Shown here: one piece after another, positions 1 through 4,615 of the stretch | How positions within the stretch are numbered: the stretch's first letter is position 1 | How the letters are laid out: each line of letters begins with the position of its first letter | From: Pedobacter sp. UBA1654 | GTDB taxonomy: Bacteria; Bacteroidota; Bacteroidia; Sphingobacteriales; Sphingobacteriaceae | DNA length: 6,931 nucleotides | NCBI GenBank assembly: GCA_002320935.1 | Contig: DCLG01000009.1 | Coordinates: 2,660-9,590, forward strand | Direction of reading: 5' to 3' | Notes under the pieces: model-generated | Told to the model about the DNA's origin: nothing | Databases searched by the model: none | Seen by the model: the letters and a program-made list of their open reading frames with translations, nothing else | Position numbers and translations under genes: made by a program

Positions 1-671
1 GGCTCTACAACCAGTGTTCCGGGTGTAAATTTCTGATGTTCAATCTTAATGACATTCTGAGTCCAGGTATGTTTAATGCCTGCTTCTTCCAGCATCTTTA
101 GTGTCATACGCACGTATGGTTCAGAAGTAAGGTCATCGATGATCTGCAGGCTGATGCCTTTTTCAAGTGTTGAACCAATCATCAGCAGTGCTGACAAATA
201 CTGGCTGCTAACATCACCCTTTATCTGTACAGCGTCAGTTACCTGTTTAAATCCGCCTGTGATCTGAAGTGGTGGGTAACCGTTTTCTTCCAGATAGGAA
301 ATGGAAGCACCCAGTGTCCATAAAGCTTCTACGAGAAGCTTTACAGGCCGTTCTTTCATACGCTTTGATCCAGTTAATTCAAATGAACCACTTACCGTGG
401 ACAGGTATGCTGTCAAAAACCGCATTGCTGTCCCCGCATGTCCCACGTCGATAGGAGATGCTGTCGTTGGATCTTTTGCAAGTCGCTCCAGAATCTTGTT
501 CAGCGTCACGGTATCTGCAGCGTCAGAAAGATTTTCAACGGAGATCGATTCTTTGCTTAGCGCAGCGATGATCAGTGCCCGGTTACTTTCACTCTTTGAT
601 CCTGTTAAACGTATGGTTGCATCAATTGTAGTCCCTTCCGGGAAACTAAGCAAAGCCTCGTGTTTATTCAT
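1..671 (-). CDS. aroA: 3-phosphoshikimate 1-carboxyvinyltransferase (EPSP synthase), N-terminal half, cut by the window edge
   Basis: Transfers the enolpyruvyl group of PEP to shikimate-3-phosphate, the sixth step of the shikimate pathway, in the cytoplasm. About 223 codons are present, roughly half of the usual 410-430 residues. Visible motifs in order: GSKSESNR at residues 24-31 (K26, S27 and R31 match the shikimate-phosphate-binding Lys, Ser and Arg), GHAGTAMRF at 77-85 (PEP-site loop, with His where many homologues have Asn), KERP at 106-109 (R108), GDVSSQYL at 152-159 (the S155-S156-Q157 substrate loop) and SEPYVRMT further on. The ATG at 671 lies 23 nt after the stop of the DAHP synthase/chorismate mutase gene and gives the expected short N-terminus before GSK, so this is very probably the third gene of the pheA operon. 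The C-terminal catalytic residues lie outside the window. Confidence 0.96.
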   Translation of the reverse strand, partial: MNKHEALLSFPEGTTIDATIRLTGSKSESNRALIIAALSKESISVENLSDAADTVTLNKILERLAKDPTTASPIDVGHAGTAMRFLTAYLSTVSGSFELTGSKRMKERPVKLLVEALWTLGASISYLEENGYPPLQITGGFKQVTDAVQIKGDVSSQYLSALLMIGSTLEKGISLQIIDDLTSEPYVRMTLKMLEEAGIKHTWTQNVIKIEHQKFTPGTLVVE

Positions 672-694
672 CTTTTAAATATATCTGACAGCGA

Positions 695-1831
695 TTATAC
701 TTGAACAGGCGGAGCAACTTCAACAATGGTCTCAGCAGTTTTATCTTTGTTCATGATCAAAGTTTGCTTTCTGATTGACTCACTGTGGATCAATTCAAGG
801 AACTTTTCTGTAAAGTTCGTATCAAGCTTTAGTGCAGATGCGAAAGCACCACGTCTCTTCATGATTTCATCCCAACGGTGTACCTGAAGGATCGTTACAT
901 TGTTATCGCGTTTAAATTCGCCAATCTTCTCAACAATCGCCATACGCTCACCTAGCTCTTGAATAACAAGATCATCTATCTTGTCGATCTGCTTTCTTAG
1001 ATCCGCTAATTTATCGGCGAATGCTTCATTCTGAGATTCCGGTTGACGGATCGAGAATCGCTCAACTAGTTCTGCCAACGCGGCAGGGGTAACCTGTTGT
1101 TTAGCGTCAGTCCAAGCTACTGAAGGATCAATATGCGATTCGATCATTAAGCCTTGCATATAAAGGTCAAGTGCTTTTTGCGCGATGTAAGGTATCAGTT
1201 CACGATTACCGCAGATATGGCTTGGATCGTTGATGATAGGAAGTTCAGGGCAATGCGTTTTCAGCTGAATAGCAAGTTCCCACATTGGCTCATTACGGAA
1301 CGAACTCTTTTCGAATGATGAGAAACCACGGTGAATTGCTCCAATTTTGGTGATGCCTGCATTATTGATGCGCTCTAATGCACCAATCCAAAGAGAAAGA
1401 TCTGGATTTACAGGATTTTTTACCAACACCGGAACGTCATGGCCTCTAAGTGCATCCGCAATTTCCTGTACAGAGAATGGGTTTGCAGTGGTTCTTGCAC
1501 CAACCCACAGGATATCCACGCCAGCAGCAAGTGCTTCTTCAACGTGTTTAGCGGTTGCAACTTCAACAGCTGTTGGCAAACCTGTTTCCGCTTTCGCTCT
1601 TTTTAGCCACTCAAGGCCGATACTACCAATTCCTTCGAATTCTCCGGGACGGGTACGTGGCTTCCAGATACCAGCTCTTAAAACCGATACTTTACCTGTG
1701 TCTTTTAACAAATGTGCTGTTGAAAGCAACTGCTCTTCAGTTTCTGCACTACATGGTCCGGAGATGATTAGAGGTTCGTTGGTTACATTAACCCAGCTGC
1801 TTAGGGGCTGGATGTTTAAATTTAATTTCAT
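695..1831 (-). CDS. Bifunctional 3-deoxy-7-phosphoheptulonate synthase / chorismate mutase (AroQ type)
   Basis: The N-terminal part (about residues 15-260) is a type I-beta DAHP synthase, which condenses PEP and erythrose-4-phosphate to start the shikimate pathway. It shows GPCSAE (25-30), GIWKPRTRP (54-62), GARTTANPF (111-119), KNPVNPDLSLW (138-148), GAIHRGF (164-170) and NDPSHICG (201-208). The likely metal ligands are C27, H205, E231 and D242. The C-terminal part (about 273-360) is an all-helical AroQ chorismate mutase, with LRKQIDKID (278-286), ERM (295-297), IGEFK (303-307) and HRWDE (318-322). It converts chorismate to prephenate. This order of domains is known in Bacteroidota, including the studied Prevotella nigrescens enzyme, where the mutase domain also mediates feedback inhibition by prephenate. 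A tail of about 16 residues after the mutase is low in complexity. The gene starts 77 nt after pheA and ends 23 nt before aroA, consistent with one operon under the pheA leader. Confidence 0.96.
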   Translation of the reverse strand: MKLNLNIQPLSSWVNVTNEPLIISGPCSAETEEQLLSTAHLLKDTGKVSVLRAGIWKPRTRPGEFEGIGSIGLEWLKRAKAETGLPTAVEVATAKHVEEALAAGVDILWVGARTTANPFSVQEIADALRGHDVPVLVKNPVNPDLSLWIGALERINNAGITKIGAIHRGFSSFEKSSFRNEPMWELAIQLKTHCPELPIINDPSHICGNRELIPYIAQKALDLYMQGLMIESHIDPSVAWTDAKQQVTPAALAELVERFSIRQPESQNEAFADKLADLRKQIDKIDDLVIQELGERMAIVEKIGEFKRDNNVTILQVHRWDEIMKRRGAFASALKLDTNFTEKFLELIHSESIRKQTLIMNKDKTAETIVEVAPPVQV

Positions 1832-1908
1832 GTCGTTATGTTTTGGGGTGATTTATAGTTGTAGTATTTATATTTCTATCGATGATGTTTCTGCTTACGC
1901 AATTCGGC

Positions 1909-2739
1909 TTATACCTGATCGTTTTTCACGTATTCGCCCATGATGTTAAAGTTGACAGTGTATTTTAAAACTCTCCTCAGGGCTTTGTCGTATTGTTCAA
2001 AATCAGCCCACTCAACGTCTACATAGAAGTTGTATTCATTTCTGCGGCCAAGTACAGGCATCGATTGGATTTTAGACAGATTAATGCGCTCTTCAGCAAA
2101 TACATTCAGCACTTTCGCGAGCGTGCCAACCGCATTACCGACCTGAAAACAGATGGAGGCCTTGTTTGCACCATTCATCTCGTCAGAAGGCTCGCGTTTC
2201 AGGATCAGAAACCTTGTGAAATTCTTTCGGTTAGATTCTATTCGGCGCTCAATGATGTTCAGGCCGTAAAGTTCAGCAGCCAGCGTGTTTGCGATGGCCA
2301 CAGTATCTGTCAGCTGCTCTTCCCGGATCTTTTTCGCACATGCTGCGGTGTCGCTGCTTTCAATCACCTGCAAGTGTGGAAACTGGTCGAAAAAGTCAAT
2401 ACACTGCCGAATGGCAATAGGGTGGGAGGTCACGTACTTGATGTCCTCAAACTTTACGCCTGGAAGGGCCATCAGGTGTAGTTGAATTGGCAGATAAACT
2501 TCACCAGTAATTGAAAAGTTGTAGTCCCTCAGCAGCGTGTAGTTCGGTAATAAGCTTCCTGCGATTGAATTTTCAATGGCCATCACTACGTAATCTGCGG
2601 CATTCTTCTGCATGCTTTCGCAAGTCTGCTTGAAAGAATCGCATTCAATGGTTTCGATGTCATTACCGAAAAACTTGAATGCCGCTGCTTCATGAAATGA
2701 GGCCTTTGTGCCCTGGATTGCAACTCTTGGTGCTTTCAT
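1909..2739 (-). CDS. pheA: Prephenate dehydratase with C-terminal ACT domain
   Basis: Converts prephenate to phenylpyruvate, the committed step to phenylalanine. The catalytic domain (about residues 4-182) has the family start RVAIQGTKASFHEAA, the MAIENSIAGS block (53-62), TSHPIAIRQC (104-113) and the NFTRF motif (173-177) with the catalytic Thr-Arg-Phe. An ACT domain (about 193-270) follows, with the GALV-like segment VGTLAKVL (204-211). The usual ESRP motif reads QSMP (225-228). By homology the ACT domain would bind phenylalanine for feedback inhibition. I chose the ATG at 2739, giving 276 aa, because homology begins there; an in-frame TTG at 2778 would add 13 Asn-rich residues unlike the family. 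No chorismate mutase is fused to it: that activity is in the next gene. It is the first large gene after the aromatic leader-peptide attenuator. Confidence 0.96.
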   Translation of the reverse strand: MKAPRVAIQGTKASFHEAAAFKFFGNDIETIECDSFKQTCESMQKNAADYVVMAIENSIAGSLLPNYTLLRDYNFSITGEVYLPIQLHLMALPGVKFEDIKYVTSHPIAIRQCIDFFDQFPHLQVIESSDTAACAKKIREEQLTDTVAIANTLAAELYGLNIIERRIESNRKNFTRFLILKREPSDEMNGANKASICFQVGNAVGTLAKVLNVFAEERINLSKIQSMPVLGRRNEYNFYVDVEWADFEQYDKALRRVLKYTVNFNIMGEYVKNDQV

Positions 2740-2771
2740 TATTTGATGATTTGTGTTATTTGCGTTTTCAT
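2739..2771 (-). CDS. Possible 10-codon upstream ORF overlapping the pheA start (MKTQITQIIK)
   Basis: An ATG at 2771 opens a 10-codon frame whose TAA shares its last A with the pheA ATG (TAATG). It lies after the attenuator terminator, so it is transcribed only on read-through. Its composition is not aromatic. It could couple translation into pheA, or it could be chance. The overlap is seen directly; the function is a guess. Confidence 0.25.
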   Translation of the reverse strand: MKTQITQIIK

Positions 2772-2790
2772 AATTCAAATGGCTAAAAAC

Positions 2791-2820
2791 AAAAAAAGTC
2801 CCGGCAATATGCCGGGACTT
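2791..2820 (-). terminator. Intrinsic terminator of the pheA leader (attenuator, regions 3:4)
   Basis: On the minus strand a perfect 10-bp stem, AAGTCCCGGC with GCCGGGACTT, closes a 5-nt loop (ATATT) and runs directly into seven T. The arms are 2811-2820 and 2796-2805. It stands between the leader peptide and pheA, 51 nt before the pheA ATG, so it must be bypassed for the operon to be expressed. A second run of five T follows one base after the first. Confidence 0.93.
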
Positions 2821-2862
2821 CTATATACAGTATATCTTATCAGATTGCATATCAGTCCCGGC
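2811..2862 (-). promoter_or_regulatory. Antiterminator (regions 2:3) competing with the pheA leader terminator
   Basis: GCCGGGACT (minus strand, 2862-2854), which covers the last sense codons and first stop base of the leader peptide, is perfectly complementary to AGTCCCGGC (2819-2811), the 5' arm of the terminator. The 9-bp pairing would use up the terminator arm and allow read-through. The 34-nt loop contains a small ATATA-CTG-TATAT hairpin (2823-2835), and flanking ATAT segments could extend the helix past a small internal loop. A ribosome terminating at the leader stop would cover region 2 and favour termination; one stalled earlier would leave it free. The complementarity is seen in the sequence; the mechanism is inferred from pheL- and trpL-type attenuators. 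Confidence 0.88.
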
Positions 2863-2914
2863 TCTTACTAAAATAGTAAAAGTAACCAAACCAATATGTG
2901 CTGTTAATTGTCAT
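2852..2914 (-). CDS. Aromatic leader peptide of the pheA attenuator
   Basis: A 20-codon ORF encoding MTINSTYWFGYFYYFSKSRD and ending in TGA. Eight of the nine codons from 7 to 15 are aromatic: Tyr at 7, 11, 13 and 14, Phe at 9, 12 and 15, Trp at 8. All four Tyr and all three Phe positions are encoded by TAT/TAC and TTT. The ORF follows a good Bacteroidota promoter and precedes a terminator, and its last codons form the antiterminator arm. This matches a cis-acting leader peptide whose translation speed reports charged tRNA-Tyr, tRNA-Phe and tRNA-Trp. The stretch just before the ATG is purine-rich (AAGAACAAGAG) without a clear Shine-Dalgarno core, as is common in this phylum. The peptide itself probably has no function after synthesis. 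Confidence 0.9.
   Translation of the reverse strand: MTINSTYWFGYFYYFSKSRD
2862..2882 (-). promoter_or_regulatory. Hairpin inside the leader peptide coding region (candidate pause hairpin)
   Basis: CTTTTACTA (2882-2874) and TAGTAAGAG (2870-2862) can form a 9-bp stem with one G-U pair and a 3-nt TTT loop. It spans leader codons 11 to 18 and ends at the first base of the antiterminator arm. Its position suggests an RNA-polymerase pause hairpin that keeps transcription and leader translation in step, or a structure stacking on the antiterminator. It does not sequester region 2 itself, so it is not a classic 1:2 protector. Confidence 0.5.
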
Positions 2915-2932
2915 CTCTTGTTCTTATATGTC

Positions 2933-2963
2933 CAAATGTAATAACAAAATTTAATTTGTCAAA
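2933..2963 (-). promoter_or_regulatory. Bacteroidota-type promoter of the pheA leader
   Basis: On the minus strand TTTG (2963-2960), a 19-nt spacer and TACATTTG (2940-2933) match the -33 TTTG and -7 TAnnTTTG consensus of the primary sigma factor in this phylum, at the expected spacing. Transcription would start near 2926-2928, giving about a dozen untranslated bases before the leader ATG at 2914. It is the only site in the window with both elements intact, which suggests strong basal transcription with control left to the attenuator. Confidence 0.82.
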
Positions 2964-3159
2964 GGTTAATTTCAAAAAATAATTAATTGTAATCCACAAT
3001 CTAATTCCCCTGGTGCCAAATAATTATATAACCTGGCTGGTATAGATTCCGCATTGCACAGATCAGCTGATACTATGTTCTCTGCTCCAGTTGAGCAACC
3101 CAATTTCGTTCGTCTACTATGCCCTGGCGAAAAACTAACTCGACATACCGAGACTACTA
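2964..3159. other. Intergenic region between aroB and the pheA promoter, no gene recognised
   Basis: The part next to the promoter (2964-3000) is very AT-rich, while 3001-3159 is noticeably less so. It holds a weak hairpin TGCTC-CAGTT-GAGCA (3083-3097), a perfect 10-bp palindrome ATCAGCTGAT (3062-3071), and TACTATG twice (3071-3077 and 3115-3121). One minus-strand frame stays open for about 70 codons (to 2972) but has no ATG and resembles nothing I know. No tRNA fold could be completed, although the GCTCAACTGG segment recalls a D-arm. Confidence 0.5.
3130..3152 (-). terminator. Weak candidate terminator downstream of aroB
   Basis: Just after the aroB stop the minus strand reads CTCGG-TATG-TCGAG (3152-3139), a 5-bp stem including one G-T pair, then TTAG and five T (3134-3130). 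The stem is short and the T tract displaced, so termination would be partial at best. Read-through from aroB would reach the pheA attenuator. Confidence 0.3.
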
Positions 3160-4230
3160 TTACCTGGAAGAATAAACCTGATTAAAATACTTTAAGCTTT
3201 CGAGTAAATCTTCGTCCGTGACCTTACAATTATATTCACACTTCCCAATTTCCGAAAGCAGCGAGAACAACACATATCCATGTTCATTTTTTTTGTCTGT
3301 CTTTACCAGCTCCAGAATAGAAGCAAAACTATCATCGGAAATCATGTAAGCCGGGTAGACGGATTTAATATACCCCGTAATCTCTTCAACTGAACTTTCC
3401 GCTAAACCACAGTATTTAACTGATAAGTAAGCTTCACAGATCATGCCTATGGCGATGGCTTCGCCATGAGTAAGTGACTTTCCGTGGTTGCTCAAAGCAT
3501 AACTTTCGACTGCATGTCCAATGGTATGACCAAAGTTCAGGATCTTTCTTAATCCTTTCTCCAGGGGATCCTCCATCACTACTTCATGTTTAATCTCTAC
3601 CGAACGGTAGATCTGTTCTGGAGTGATGTTATGATAATCGGCCGATTTTAGTGCTTCAAAGTAAGCTTTATCCATGATCAGGCCATGTTTAATCATCTCA
3701 GCAAAGCCGGACAGGAGCTCCCGTTTAGGTAAAGTCTTCAGAAAGGTAGTTTCAATAAAAACAGCCTGCGGTAAGCTGAAGGTCCCCACCATGTTTTTCA
3801 CATTTTCGATATCTATACCCGTTTTACCACCAACCGAAGCATCAACCATTGATAGCAACGTTGTCGGGATGTTGATGAAATCGATACCCCTTTTATAAGT
3901 TGAAGCAACAAAACCACCTAAATCCGTGATTACACCACCACCAAGGTTAATCATCAGCGATTTTCTGTCCGCTTCAAAGTCGAGCAAGGTTTTCCAGATA
4001 CCGATACAAAAATCAATGTTCTTGTTTTCTTCACCTGGATCTGTCTCAATCAGATCAAATGATGTATAATCATCCAGCAGAGACTGGAATACAGGCAGGC
4101 AGGTCTCCGAGGTATTACCATCCGCAAATACAAATACCTTACTGTACTTTTCATTGGTTAAGAATGCATGCAGCGGTTCCAGACCTGTATCAAAGTGGAT
4201 GCTATGTCCATTACTTAGAATCTCCTTCAT
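3160..4230 (-). CDS. aroB: 3-dehydroquinate synthase
   Basis: Cyclises DAHP to 3-dehydroquinate, the second shikimate-pathway step, using NAD+ and a divalent metal. At 356 aa it has the usual length. Motifs: GGGVITDLGGFVAS (97-110, NAD-binding glycine-rich loop), PTTLLSMVDASVGGKTGID (122-140, with D130 and K136), GFAEMIKHG (175-183, metal ligand E178 and K181), RKILNFGHTIGHA (228-240, R228, N232, metal ligand H235, catalytic H239) and HGEA (255-258, metal ligand H255). Residue roles are taken from the Aspergillus nidulans enzyme by alignment of the motifs. The start ATG shares its A with the stop of the upstream S4-domain gene (TGATG), so the two are probably translationally coupled. The gene ends in three consecutive in-frame stops, TAA TAG TAG. 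It lies upstream of the pheA promoter and so is not itself behind the attenuator. Confidence 0.97.
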   Translation of the reverse strand: MKEILSNGHSIHFDTGLEPLHAFLTNEKYSKVFVFADGNTSETCLPVFQSLLDDYTSFDLIETDPGEENKNIDFCIGIWKTLLDFEADRKSLMINLGGGVITDLGGFVASTYKRGIDFINIPTTLLSMVDASVGGKTGIDIENVKNMVGTFSLPQAVFIETTFLKTLPKRELLSGFAEMIKHGLIMDKAYFEALKSADYHNITPEQIYRSVEIKHEVVMEDPLEKGLRKILNFGHTIGHAVESYALSNHGKSLTHGEAIAIGMICEAYLSVKYCGLAESSVEEITGYIKSVYPAYMISDDSFASILELVKTDKKNEHGYVLFSLLSEIGKCEYNCKVTDEDLLESLKYFNQVYSSR

Positions 4231-4436
4231 CAGACTACCTTGATTTGTTGTCCCATAAAATCAATTATATCACCAACCCTTACTTTCAAGCGTTTACGGT
4301 AATCTACCTGTCCATTGTATTTCACCAGACCATCTTCAACAACGGTTTGTGCTTCTCCGCCGCTCTGAACAAGGCCGGTTGCTTTCAGTAATTGTATAAG
4401 TGGGATAAACTCACCTTCTAATTTAAATTCTATCAT
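4230..4436 (-). CDS. Small S4-domain RNA-binding protein (YbcJ/YaaA-like)
   Basis: A 68-residue protein that is essentially a single S4 domain, a fold that binds structured RNA such as rRNA. The core runs from LIQLLKATGLVQSGGEA (13-29) through EDGLVKYNGQVDYRKR (34-49) to VGDIIDFMGQQIKVV at the C-terminus. The GLVK-NG-RKR pattern closely resembles E. coli YbcJ and Bacillus YaaA, small proteins of poorly defined role, possibly in ribosome biology. The ATG at 4436 gives a standard full-length domain. Its stop overlaps the aroB start by one nucleotide, so it heads a two-gene unit with aroB. A direct link to aromatic biosynthesis is not implied; conserved co-location is the only hint. Confidence 0.9.
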   Translation of the reverse strand: MIEFKLEGEFIPLIQLLKATGLVQSGGEAQTVVEDGLVKYNGQVDYRKRLKVRVGDIIDFMGQQIKVV

Positions 4437-4443
4437 GGTTTAG

Positions 4444-4451
4444 CAAAATTA
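4444..4451 (-). promoter_or_regulatory. Candidate -7 box for the S4-aroB transcript
   Basis: TAATTTTG on the minus strand matches TAnnTTTG exactly. It ends 7 nt before the ATG at 4436, so the transcript would have almost no 5' UTR. No TTTG is seen at the -33 distance; a short inverted repeat, AGGG-AATTA-CCCT (4465-4477), occupies that place and could be an operator or chance. The box is only six fixed bases, so a chance match in AT-rich DNA is possible. Confidence 0.45.
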
Positions 4452-4495
4452 CGATTTATTATAAAGGGAATTACCCTATGCAGGATCTGAATTCA

Positions 4496-4503
4496 TATTT
4501 TTG
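4496..4503 (+). promoter_or_regulatory. Weak candidate -7 box upstream of proline dehydrogenase
   Basis: TATTTTTG fits TAnnTTTG and lies 112 nt before the ATG at 4616. There is no matching -33 TTTG. It is the only consensus match I found on the plus strand of this divergent region; if real, it leaves a 5' UTR of roughly 105 nt that includes the paired repeats at 4539-4577. Confidence 0.3.
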
Positions 4504-4538
4504 CCTCCGTTTTTGAAAGTAAACCTATAATCTTTCGT

Positions 4539-4577
4539 TAGATCATTAAATGTTTTCAAATTAAGTAGATCATAAAT
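4539..4577. repeat. Imperfect direct repeat upstream of proline dehydrogenase
   Basis: TAGATCATTAAAT (4539-4551) recurs as TAGATCATAAAT (4566-4577), one base deleted, with starts 27 nt apart. Each contains the near-palindrome around GATC. The pair lies 38 to 77 nt before the proline dehydrogenase ATG and could be a regulator site, or simply AT-rich coincidence. Confidence 0.4.
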
Positions 4578-4615
4578 CAAGTTACAAACACACAACAGAA
4601 CCCAAATACAAATAG

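Noticed and set aside
76..678. Several plus-strand open frames in the first 680 bases
   Set aside because: The minus strand encodes EPSP synthase with its substrate-binding motifs; the plus frames are antisense by-products.
1832..1908. Possible promoter or terminator between pheA and the DAHP synthase gene
   Set aside because: No TAnnTTTG match with a spaced TTTG and no stable hairpin were found, so the gap looks like plain operon spacer.
1347..1943. Plus-strand open frame of 198 codons opposite the DAHP synthase gene
   Set aside because: It is antisense to a gene with unmistakable DAHP synthase motifs and has no recognisable domain of its own.
1993..2481. Plus-strand open frame of 162 codons opposite pheA
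   Set aside because: It is a shadow of the prephenate dehydratase coding strand, with no family features.
2740..2778. Longer PheA starting at TTG 2778
   Set aside because: The 13 extra residues are Asn-rich and outside the family homology, which begins at the ATG at 2739.
3050..3130. tRNA-like segment on the minus strand (GCTCAACTGGAGC resembling a D-arm)
   Set aside because: No acceptor stem, 7-nt anticodon loop or T-arm could be fitted around it.
2972..3181. Minus-strand frame open for about 70 codons after aroB
   Set aside because: It has no ATG, begins inside the aroB 3' end, ends in AT-rich DNA near the promoter, and its translation resembles no family I recognise.
4465..4477. AGGG-AATTA-CCCT as a terminator
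   Set aside because: Only a 4-bp stem with no T tract on either strand; noted instead as a possible operator.
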